Positions 52,621-59,851 of a stretch of 64,000 nt of DNA are shown here, piece by piece. Numbering within the stretch: the stretch's first letter is position 1; every line of letters starts with the position of its first letter. The DNA is from DASSKA01 sp963839365 (GTDB taxonomy: Bacteria > Actinomycetota > Actinomycetes > Propionibacteriales > Nocardioidaceae). The translations under genes were made by a program, and so were the position numbers. The stretch lies in NCBI GenBank assembly GCA_963839365.1, contig CAWIUT010000001.1, positions 744,001 to 808,000 of the forward strand. Direction: 5' to 3'. The notes under the pieces were generated by a model. It was not told the DNA's origin and did no database searches. It saw only the letters and a program-made list of their open reading frames with translations.

Positions 52621-53964
52621 CTACCGGTCCACTCCACCCATCACGGGATCGATCGAGGCGATGGCGACGATCACGTCGGCGACCAGTCCGCCCTCGGACA
52701 TCACCGACGTGGCTTGCAGGTTCGTGAACGACGGGTCCCGGAAGTGCGCCCGGTAGGGCCGGGTGCCACCGTCGGAGACCACGTGCGCGCCGAGCTCGCC
52801 GCGTGGGGACTCCACCGGCACGTAGGCCTGGCCCGCGGGCACCCGGAACCCCTCGGTCACCAGCTTGAAGTGGTGGATCAGCGCCTCCATGGACTCGCCC
52901 ATGATGTGCCGGATGTGGTCCAGGCTGTTGCCCATCCCGTCCGAGCCGACCGCGAGCTGGCTCGGCCAGGCGATCTTCTTGTCGCCCACCATCACCGGAG
53001 CGCCCTCGAGTCCGGCGAGCCGGTCCGCGCACTGCTCGATGATCTTCAGCGACTCCCACATCTCCGCCACCCGGATCCGGAACCGGCCGTAGGAGTCCGA
53101 GGTGTCCCAGGTGACCACGTCGAAGTCGTAGTCCTCGTAGCCGGAGTACGGCTGGGTCTTGCGCAGGTCCCACGGGTAGCCGGTGGAGCGCAGCACCGGC
53201 CCGGTGAGGCCGAGAGCCATGCAGCCCGAGAGGTCGAGGACGCCGACGTTCTCCAACCGGGCCTTGAAGATCGGGTTGGCGTTGCACAGCGCGGCGTACT
53301 CGGGCAGCCGCTTCTTCATCAGCGCGATGAAGTCGCGGATCTGGTCCAGCGCGCCGGGCGGCATGTCCTGGGCGACCCCGCCGGGCCGGATGAACGCGTG
53401 GTTCATCCGAAGGCCGGTGATCAGCTCGAACAGGTCGAGGCACAGCTCACGCTCGCGGAACCCGATGGTCATCACGGTCAGCGCGCCGATCTCCATCCCG
53501 CCGGTGGCGATGGCCACCAGGTGCGAGGACAGCCGGTTGATCTCCATGAGCAGGACCCGCATCACCTGGGCCTTCTCGGGGATCTCGTCCTCGATGCCGA
53601 GCAGCCGCTCGACGCCCAGGCAGTAGGTCGCCTCGTTGTAGAACGGCGACAGGTAGTCCATCCGGGTGCAGAACGTGACGCCCTGCGTCCAGGACCGGAA
53701 CTCCATGTTCTTCTCGATGCCGGTGTGCAGGTAGCCGATGCCGCACCGGGCCTCGGTGACCGTCTCGCCCTCGAGCTCGAGGATCAGCCGGAGCACGCCG
53801 TGGGTGGAGGGGTGCTGGGGACCCATGTTCACCACGACCCGCTCCTCGGCCTCCTCCGCGACGCCGGTGACGACCGAGTCCCAGTCCTGGCCGGTGACGG
53901 TGAAGACCCGCCCCTCGTCGGTCTCCGACGACGGGGCGTAGGGGTCGTTCTGGGTAGTGCTCAT
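52621..53964 (-). CDS. nuoD: NADH-quinone oxidoreductase subunit D
   Basis: A 447-residue 49-kDa-type subunit that shapes the quinone pocket with NuoB. It shows MGPQHPSTHGVLRLILELEG, GYLHTGIEKNMEFRSWTQGV and the hydrogenase-derived end FTNLQATSVMSEGGLVADVI. This is the only nuoD in the window; the second nuo cluster lacks one. One-base overlap with nuoC. Confidence 0.95.
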   Translation of the reverse strand: MSTTQNDPYAPSSETDEGRVFTVTGQDWDSVVTGVAEEAEERVVVNMGPQHPSTHGVLRLILELEGETVTEARCGIGYLHTGIEKNMEFRSWTQGVTFCTRMDYLSPFYNEATYCLGVERLLGIEDEIPEKAQVMRVLLMEINRLSSHLVAIATGGMEIGALTVMTIGFRERELCLDLFELITGLRMNHAFIRPGGVAQDMPPGALDQIRDFIALMKKRLPEYAALCNANPIFKARLENVGVLDLSGCMALGLTGPVLRSTGYPWDLRKTQPYSGYEDYDFDVVTWDTSDSYGRFRIRVAEMWESLKIIEQCADRLAGLEGAPVMVGDKKIAWPSQLAVGSDGMGNSLDHIRHIMGESMEALIHHFKLVTEGFRVPAGQAYVPVESPRGELGAHVVSDGGTRPYRAHFRDPSFTNLQATSVMSEGGLVADVIVAIASIDPVMGGVDR

Positions 53965-54728
53965 CAGTTGTAGCCCCTCCGGGTGTCCGGTGGTGGGACG
54001 GTGGCGCCCTTGTACTCGACCGGGATGCCGCCGAGCGGGTAGTCCTTGCGCTGCGGGTGGCCCGGCCAGTCGTCGGGCATCTCGATGCGGGTCAGCGACG
54101 GGTGGCCGTCGAAGATGATCCCGAAGAAGTCGTAGGTCTCCCGCTCGTGCCAGTCGTTGGTCGGGTAGACCGCGACGACCGAGGGGATGTGCGGGTCCCC
54201 GTCGGGGCAGGTCACCTCGAGGCGGATCCGGCGGTTGTGGGTCATCGAGAGCAGGTGGTAGACCGCGTGCAGCTCGCGTCCGGCGTCCTCGGGGTAGTGC
54301 ACTCCGGACACGCCGGAGCAGAACTCGAAGCGCAGCTTCGGCTCGTCGCGCATCAGCTTCGCGATGCCGAGCAGGTCGGCGCGCCGGATGAACAGGGTCA
54401 GCTCGCCGCGGTGCACGACGACCTTCTCCACCGCGTGCGGCAGGCCGACCTCGGCCAGCGCCGCACCGAGGTCGTCGGCGAGCTCGTCGAACCAGCCGCC
54501 GTAGGGCCGGGGGGTGCCGCCGGGCATGGTCACCGGCCGCACCAGGCCGCCGTAGCCGCTGGTGTCGCCGCTCCCCGTCACGCCGAACATGCCCTGGCGC
54601 ACCTCGATGACCTCCGGCGCCAACGCCTCCGTGTCGACCGGGAGGCTGTTCTCCGGGAGGTTGTCGGTCGCGTCGGGCTCGGTGCCGGGCGTCACGTCGG
54701 GGAACTCGTCAGGCTGCTTGGGACTCAT
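53964..54728 (-). CDS. nuoC: NADH-quinone oxidoreductase subunit C
   Basis: A 254-residue 30-kDa-type subunit. After an actinobacterial N-terminal extension of about 75 residues, the core has SVVAVYPTNDWHERETYDFF followed by GIIFDGHPSLTRIEMPDDW and PQRKDYPLGGIPVEYKG. The ATG overlaps the nuoB stop (ATGA). Confidence 0.94.
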   Translation of the reverse strand: MSPKQPDEFPDVTPGTEPDATDNLPENSLPVDTEALAPEVIEVRQGMFGVTGSGDTSGYGGLVRPVTMPGGTPRPYGGWFDELADDLGAALAEVGLPHAVEKVVVHRGELTLFIRRADLLGIAKLMRDEPKLRFEFCSGVSGVHYPEDAGRELHAVYHLLSMTHNRRIRLEVTCPDGDPHIPSVVAVYPTNDWHERETYDFFGIIFDGHPSLTRIEMPDDWPGHPQRKDYPLGGIPVEYKGATVPPPDTRRGYN

Positions 54729-55279
54729 TGGAGCAGACCCTTCATGTCCGAGGTCGGCAGCGCGTTCAGCGCCTCGGTCTCCAGCTCCTCGACCTCGGCC
54801 TCCCGGTTCTTGCCGAGCTTGGAGTGCTGCACCTCGTCGTGCAGCTTCAAGATGGCGTCGATGAGCATCTCCGGCCGCGGCGGGCAGCCGGGCAGGTACA
54901 TGTCGACGGGAACAACGTGGTCGACGCCCTGCACGATCGCGTAGTTGTTGAACATGCCGCCCGAGCTGGCGCACACGCCCATCGCCAGCACCCACTTCGG
55001 GTCCGGCATCTGGTCGTAGATCTGCCGGAGCACGGGCGCCATCTTCTGGCTGACGCGGCCGGCCACGATCATCAGGTCGGCCTGACGCGGGGAGGCGCGG
55101 AACACCTCCATGCCGAACCGGCCGAGGTCGTAGCGCGGACCCCCGGAGGTCATCATCTCGATCGCGCAGCAGGCCAGACCGAAGGTGGCCGGCCAGAACG
55201 ACGCCTTCCGGAAGTAGCCCGCAACCCCTTCGACGGTGCTCAGCAGCACCCCGCTCGGGAGCTTCTCTTCAAGACCCAT
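54725..55279 (-). CDS. nuoB: NADH-quinone oxidoreductase subunit B
   Basis: A 184-residue subunit binding cluster N2 through FGLACCAIEMMTSGGP, MGVCASSGGMFNNYA and YLPGCPPRPEMLIDA. Normal length, ending in an acidic tail. Three bp separate it from nuoA. Confidence 0.95.
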   Translation of the reverse strand: MGLEEKLPSGVLLSTVEGVAGYFRKASFWPATFGLACCAIEMMTSGGPRYDLGRFGMEVFRASPRQADLMIVAGRVSQKMAPVLRQIYDQMPDPKWVLAMGVCASSGGMFNNYAIVQGVDHVVPVDMYLPGCPPRPEMLIDAILKLHDEVQHSKLGKNREAEVEELETEALNALPTSDMKGLLQ

Positions 55280-55282
55280 TTT

Positions 55283-55636
55283 CTAGTCCCACTCCAGTCC
55301 GCCGCGGCGCCACACGTAGGCGTAGGCCACGAACACCGTGGCGATGAACAGGATCATCTCGACGAGGCCGAAGACCTTCATGCTGTCGAAGTACACAGCC
55401 CACGGGTACAAGAAGATGATCTCGATGTCGAAGACGATGAAGAGCATCGCGGTGATGTAGTACTTCACCGGGAACCGCCCGCCGCCGACCGGCTGAGGAG
55501 TGGGCTCGATGCCGCACTCGTAGGAGTCGAGCTTGGGTCGGTTGTAGCGCTTCGGGCCGACGAGGGTGCTCATCACCACGGAGAAGACCGCGAACCCTGC
55601 CGCGATGATGGCGAGTGCGATCACTGGCATGTACAC
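55283..55636 (-). CDS. nuoA: NADH-quinone oxidoreductase subunit A
   Basis: A 117-residue three-helix subunit with the loop LDSYECGIEPTPQPVGGGRF (conserved SYECG cysteine) and VFDIEIIFLYPWAVYFDSMK. First gene of the 14-gene nuo operon, 69 bp downstream of the menJ-like gene. GTG 55636 was chosen; an ATG two codons later is possible. Confidence 0.94.
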   Translation of the reverse strand: MYMPVIALAIIAAGFAVFSVVMSTLVGPKRYNRPKLDSYECGIEPTPQPVGGGRFPVKYYITAMLFIVFDIEIIFLYPWAVYFDSMKVFGLVEMILFIATVFVAYAYVWRRGGLEWD

Positions 55637-55667
55637 CGCTCTGGTCCTCCTGTCCTGCCTCGGAGGT

Positions 55668-55682
55668 CTGCCCCTCGGGCAG
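55668..55682. other. Small hairpin between menJ-like gene and nuoA
   Basis: CTGCCC (55668-55673) and GGGCAG (55677-55682) form a six-pair stem with a 3-nt loop in the 69-bp spacer. It could be an RNA-processing or partial-termination point separating the menJ-like gene from nuo expression; no T-run follows. Confidence 0.3.
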
Positions 55683-55705
55683 CCCTGTCTGCTCTTGTCC
55701 GCTGG

Positions 55706-57001
55706 TCAGGCGGCGGGTGCCACCTTGCTCAGCGCGTTGATGATGCGGTCGGACGCGTCGCCGCCGCGCGGGTCACTCAGGTTGGCCATCAGCTTCAGCG
55801 TGAACCGCATCAGCGTCGGTCTGGGAAGACCGTGCCTCGTCGCCTGCTTCATCACCTGCGGGTTGCCGATCAGCCGCACGAACAACCGTCCGAGCGTGTA
55901 GTAGCCGCCGTACGTCGCGTCCAACGCGGCAGGATACGCCTCGAGGGCGCGCTCCTGCTCGGCGGGCGTGCGGCCCAGCGCCTGCACGACACAGGCAGCG
56001 GCCATCTCGCCGGACTCCATGGCGTAGGCGATGCCCTCACCGTTCATCGGGTTCACCATGCCGCCGGAGTCACCGACCAGCAGCACGCCACGGGTGTAGT
56101 GCGGCTTGCGGTTGAAGCCCATGGGAAGGGCGGCTCCGCCGATCCGGCCGACCATGTTCTGCTCGCGGAAGCCCCACTCCTCCGGGGTGTTGTCCAGCCA
56201 GCGCCGCAGCAGGTCCTTGTAGTCGGTGTTGCCGAACGCCGTGGAGGTGTTCAAGATGCCCAGCCCCACGTTCGACGTACCGTCACCGACGCCGAAGATC
56301 CAGCCGTAGCCGGGCAGCAGCCGGGAGCGCCCCGGCTCGCCCTCCCACAGCTCCAGCCAGGACTCCATCCAGTCGTCGTCGTGGCGGGGGCTCTTGTAGT
56401 AGGTGCGCACCGCCACGCCGAGCGGGCGGTCGTCGCGCTTCTGCAGCCCGAGGGCGAGCGCCATCCGGGCCGAGACGCCGTCGGCGGCGACCACCACCGG
56501 CGCCCGGTAGGTGACCTCCTCGCCGGTCCTCCGGCCCCGGTCGTCCACCGGCTTCGCGGTCACGCCGACCACCCGGCCGGTGCGGTCGTCGAGCACTGGT
56601 CCGGTCACCGCCTGCCGCTCCAGCAGCCGGGCGCCGGCCTTCTGGGCGTGCCGGGCGAGGATCTCGTCGAAGTCCATGCGGGTGCGGACCAGGCCGTACG
56701 GCGGGAACGAGGCCAGCTCCGGCCAGGGCAGCTCGACCTGGTGCCCACCGCCGCGCACGCGCAGACCGTGGTTCCGCATCCAGCCGGGGGTGTCGAGGTC
56801 GATGCCCATCCGGATCAGCTGCCGCACCGCACGGGGGGTCAGCCCGTCGCCGCAGACCTTCTCGCGCGGGAAGGCGGTCTTCTCCACGACGAGGACGTCC
56901 ACGCCCGCCTGGGCGAGGTGGAAGGCGGCGGTCGAGCCCGCGGGGCCGGCACCGACGACGATGACGTCGGCCTGCCGCTCGTCGGCGGTGGTCCGGGTCA
57001 T
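55706..57001 (-). CDS. menJ: Geranylgeranyl reductase family FAD protein (probable menaquinone side-chain reductase)
   Basis: A 431-residue flavoprotein. The FAD-binding start is VIVVGAGPAGSTAAFHLAQA with VVEKTAFPREKVCGDGLTPR, the PRxKxCGxG family motif. LLVGDSGGMVNPMNGEGIAY is the second FAD motif. In mycobacteria the homologue MenJ saturates one isoprene unit of menaquinone. Its place between menG and the nuo operon supports the same role here, though other polyprenyl substrates are possible. The ATG has GGAGACGCC as ribosome-binding site. A Rex-like palindrome lies 62 bp upstream. Confidence 0.85.
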   Translation of the reverse strand: MTRTTADERQADVIVVGAGPAGSTAAFHLAQAGVDVLVVEKTAFPREKVCGDGLTPRAVRQLIRMGIDLDTPGWMRNHGLRVRGGGHQVELPWPELASFPPYGLVRTRMDFDEILARHAQKAGARLLERQAVTGPVLDDRTGRVVGVTAKPVDDRGRRTGEEVTYRAPVVVAADGVSARMALALGLQKRDDRPLGVAVRTYYKSPRHDDDWMESWLELWEGEPGRSRLLPGYGWIFGVGDGTSNVGLGILNTSTAFGNTDYKDLLRRWLDNTPEEWGFREQNMVGRIGGAALPMGFNRKPHYTRGVLLVGDSGGMVNPMNGEGIAYAMESGEMAAACVVQALGRTPAEQERALEAYPAALDATYGGYYTLGRLFVRLIGNPQVMKQATRHGLPRPTLMRFTLKLMANLSDPRGGDASDRIINALSKVAPAA

Positions 57002-57062
57002 CGTGGCGTCTCCTGCTCGCTACCTCGCTCGCGGATTGTCCGCGCAAACAGAACATTGTGAC

Positions 57063-57082
57063 TTAGTGAACGGCTTCACTAA
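57063..57082. promoter_or_regulatory. 20-bp perfect inverted repeat resembling a Rex operator
   Basis: TTAGTGAACGGCTTCACTAA: 8-bp perfect arms around CGGC. The core GTGAA-N4-TTCAC is that of the Rex (redox-sensing repressor) operator, whose outer bases are normally TT...AA directly flanking it. It lies 62 bp before the menJ-like start and ahead of the nuo operon. Assignment to Rex is by similarity only. Confidence 0.55.
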
Positions 57083-57134
57083 CTCCGTCCGACAGTCTAG
57101 GTCGCCGGCGCGCAGTCCGCGACTCGGGCCCCGC

Positions 57135-57824
57135 TCAGGCGGCGGCCCGGTGCAGGGCGACGATGCCGCCCGAGAGGTTCCGCCAGGACGGGCCGGACCA
57201 TCCGGCCTCGACGAGGCGACCGGCCAGCTGCCGCTGGTCGGACCAGGTGCGGATCGACTCCGCGAGGTAGACGTAGGCGTCCGGGCTGGACGAGACCGCG
57301 CGAGCGATCGGCGGCAGCGCCCGCATCAGGTACTCCAGGTAGACGGTCCGGAACGGCCCGAACGTGGGGTGGCTGAACTCGCACACCAGCAGCCGGCCAC
57401 CACGACGGGTGACCCGGCGCATCTCCCGCAGCGCGCCGTCCGGGTCGACCACGTTGCGCAGCCCGAAGGAGATCGTCACCGCGTCGAACGCCCCGTCGGC
57501 GAACGGCAACCGGGTGCCGTCGCCGGCGGTGAACGACAGGTGCCGTCTGGCCTGCTTGCCGACCCGGAGCATGCCCAGCGAGAAGTCGCACGGCACCACC
57601 GTGGCGCCTCGGTCGGCGAACGGCTGGCTGGAGGTTCCGGTGCCGGCGGCCAGGTCGAGCACCCGCTCCCCCGGCCGCGGGTCCACCGCGTCCACGACCG
57701 CGCGGCGCCACAACCGGTCCTGCCCGAGGGACAGCACGTCGTTGGTGATGTCGTAGCGGCGCGCCACGGCGTCGAACATCGCCGCGACCTCGGCTGGGCG
57801 CTTGTCCAGGTCGGCTCGGGTCAC
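57135..57824 (-). CDS. menG: Demethylmenaquinone methyltransferase
   Basis: A 229-residue class I SAM methyltransferase of the UbiE/MenG family. It has FDAVARRYDITNDVLSLGQD, the SAM motif VLDLAAGTGTSSQPFADRG, ISFGLRNVVDPDGALREMRR and LVCEFSHPTFGPFRTVYLEY. It performs the C-methylation completing menaquinone. A -10-like TAGGCT on the minus strand (57836-57831) lies 6 bp before the GTG, so it is probably leaderless. Divergent from menF. Confidence 0.93.
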   Translation of the reverse strand: MTRADLDKRPAEVAAMFDAVARRYDITNDVLSLGQDRLWRRAVVDAVDPRPGERVLDLAAGTGTSSQPFADRGATVVPCDFSLGMLRVGKQARRHLSFTAGDGTRLPFADGAFDAVTISFGLRNVVDPDGALREMRRVTRRGGRLLVCEFSHPTFGPFRTVYLEYLMRALPPIARAVSSSPDAYVYLAESIRTWSDQRQLAGRLVEAGWSGPSWRNLSGGIVALHRAAA

Positions 57825-57914
57825 CCGGACAGCCTAGGGTGCCGCCCGGCCGCCTCGGCTGTCCGGGCGCCCCGGACCGGCGGCCCGGTTGCCGCCGGTC
57901 GTAGGCTCCGATGC
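57825..57914. promoter_or_regulatory. Divergent menG/menF promoter region
   Basis: Only 90 bp separate the two GTG starts. Each is preceded by the same -10 hexamer TAGGCT (57836-57831 on minus for menG; 57902-57907 on plus for menF) at 6-7 bp, predicting two leaderless messages from a compact shared region. Confidence 0.5.
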
Positions 57915-59168
57915 GTGACCTCTGCTGCCGGCACCTCTCCCGACACCAGCCCGCTGGTCGTGCGCACCGTCCCCGTCGAGGACCCCGGCAGCCTCCTGGC
58001 GCTGCTGCCCGGCGAGGGTGCGCTGGCGTGGGTACGGCGCGGGGACGGACTCGTGGCCTGGGGCAACGCCGCGACCCTCCGGCCGGCCGGCACGGACCGC
58101 TTCGCACAGGCCCGCGCCTGGTGGGCCGAGCAGACCGAGACCGCCGTGGTCCGCGACGAGGTGGACGCTCCGGGCACGGGGCTGGTGTGCTTCGGCTCCT
58201 TCGCGTTCGCCGACGACCCCGGGGACAGCGTGCTGGTGGTGCCCGAGGTGGTGGTCGGTCGCCGGGGCGAGACGTGCTGGGTGACCACGATCGGTAGCGG
58301 CACGATCGGCGCCCCACCGTCGATGCAGCCGGCCGGACCGGCCGAGGCTCCGGCCGGGGTGACCTTCTCCGACGGCGCCCGCAGCGGCGCGGAGTGGGAG
58401 ACGGTCGTCGCCGAGGCGGTGCGCCGGATCCAGGACGGCGGCCTGGAGAAGGTGGTGCTGGCGCGTGACCTGGTGGCCACCGCGGAGCTCGACATCGACG
58501 TGCGCTGGCCGCTGCACCGGCTCAGCGAGACCTACCCCATGTGCTGGACCTTCCACGTGGACGGGCTGTTCGGGGCCACCCCGGAGATGCTGGTCCGCCG
58601 GGAGCGGGGCCTGGTCACCTCCCGGGTGCTGGCCGGCACCATCCGACGTACCGGCCACGACGAGCGGGACCTGGCCCTGGCCGCCACCCTGGCCCGCTCC
58701 AGCAAGGACCTCGAGGAGCACGAGTACGCCGTGCGCTCGGTGGCCGACGCGCTGGCGCCGCACTGCACGTCGATGAACGTGCCGGAGTCGCCGTTCGTGC
58801 TGCACCTGCCCAACGTGATGCACCTGGCCACCGACGTGGCCGGGGTCACCAAGGACGACGCCACCTCCCTGGAGCTGGCCGAGGCGCTGCACCCGTCCGC
58901 CGCGGTCGGCGGCACCCCGACGGACGTGGCCACCCGGCTGATCGGCCAGATCGAGGGGATGGACCGCGGCCGCTACGCCGGCCCGGTCGGCTGGATGGAC
59001 GGCGCGGGCGACGGCGAGTGGGGCATCGCGCTGCGTTCCGCCGAGGTGGCCGGCCGCACCGTCCGGCTGTTCGCCGGCTGCGGCATCGTGGCCTCCTCGG
59101 ACCCCGCCGCCGAGCTCGCCGAGGCGCAGGCGAAGTTCGTGCCGGTGCGGGACGCGATCTCGTCCTAG
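57915..59168 (+). CDS. menF: Isochorismate synthase
   Basis: About 417 residues of the chorismate-binding (MenF/EntC) family. The C-terminal catalytic domain has GGLEKVVLARDLVATAELDI, FGATPEMLVRRERGLVTSRV, LAGTIRRTG, SKDLEEHEYAVRSVADALAP and HPSAAVGGTPTDVATRLI. These match isochorismate synthases rather than anthranilate synthases. It converts chorismate to isochorismate, the first step of menaquinone synthesis, and is followed in the pathway by MenD, whose gene is at the right end. The stop is 3 bp from the convergent MBL gene. Confidence 0.9.
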   Translation: MTSAAGTSPDTSPLVVRTVPVEDPGSLLALLPGEGALAWVRRGDGLVAWGNAATLRPAGTDRFAQARAWWAEQTETAVVRDEVDAPGTGLVCFGSFAFADDPGDSVLVVPEVVVGRRGETCWVTTIGSGTIGAPPSMQPAGPAEAPAGVTFSDGARSGAEWETVVAEAVRRIQDGGLEKVVLARDLVATAELDIDVRWPLHRLSETYPMCWTFHVDGLFGATPEMLVRRERGLVTSRVLAGTIRRTGHDERDLALAATLARSSKDLEEHEYAVRSVADALAPHCTSMNVPESPFVLHLPNVMHLATDVAGVTKDDATSLELAEALHPSAAVGGTPTDVATRLIGQIEGMDRGRYAGPVGWMDGAGDGEWGIALRSAEVAGRTVRLFAGCGIVASSDPAAELAEAQAKFVPVRDAISS

Positions 59169-59171
59169 CCG

Positions 59172-59810
59172 CTAGCCCAGGTCCATGTCCTGACCGACCG
59201 CCACCCGCTGGTAGGCGAGGCCGCGGTCGCCGAGCATCGCGGTGAGCCGCTGGTCGGTGATCGTCAGCCCGATGTCGCTGTGGATCAGCTCGTGGACGGC
59301 CAGGTTGCGCTGCGCGCCGACCGCGCGGCCGAAGTCGACCACCTCGCCGAGCTTGTTCCACGGCCCGCTGACCGGCAGCAGGAGTACGTCGACCGGCTGC
59401 TCGGGCACGGTGAACGAGTCGCCGGGGTGGTAGACCGCCGTGCCCTCCATCTGCAGCAGGAAGCCAGTGTTGTGGAAGCGGGGGAGGTCCGGGTGGATCA
59501 CGGCGTGCCACTCACCGACGGCCGTGGTCGGCACGCCCGGGTCGAGCTGCTCGCCGGGGGCGACGACCGTGACCCTCTCGCGGACCGCTGGGTCGTCGAT
59601 CTGCGCCGCCACGGCGTCGATGGTGAACACCGGCGCGTCGCACGCCTTCAGGTTGTCCAGCGCGTAGTGGTCGGCGTGCTCGTGGGTGACCAGCACCGCG
59701 GTGGCGCCGTCCACGGCGTCGGGCGCGGTGAACGAGCCCGGGTCGATGACGATCGCGCCCCCGTCGTGCTCGATGCGGACGCAGGCATGGCCGAACTTGG
59801 TGATCCTCAT
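59172..59810 (-). CDS. MBL fold metallo-hydrolase
   Basis: A 212-residue metallo-beta-lactamase-fold protein of the UlaG-like group. MRITKFGHACVRIEHDGGAI starts the family; the metal site includes TAVLVTHEHADHYALDN (HxHxDH) and later AVYHPGDSF and AVHELIHSDIG. These usually cleave phosphodiesters or lactone-type bonds; the substrate is unknown. The ATG at 59810 lacks a clear ribosome-binding site. Confidence 0.88.
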   Translation of the reverse strand: MRITKFGHACVRIEHDGGAIVIDPGSFTAPDAVDGATAVLVTHEHADHYALDNLKACDAPVFTIDAVAAQIDDPAVRERVTVVAPGEQLDPGVPTTAVGEWHAVIHPDLPRFHNTGFLLQMEGTAVYHPGDSFTVPEQPVDVLLLPVSGPWNKLGEVVDFGRAVGAQRNLAVHELIHSDIGLTITDQRLTAMLGDRGLAYQRVAVGQDMDLG

Positions 59811-59851
59811 GGTGCGATCATGCCCGCCGCACGCCGGCGGCAACCGACCGG

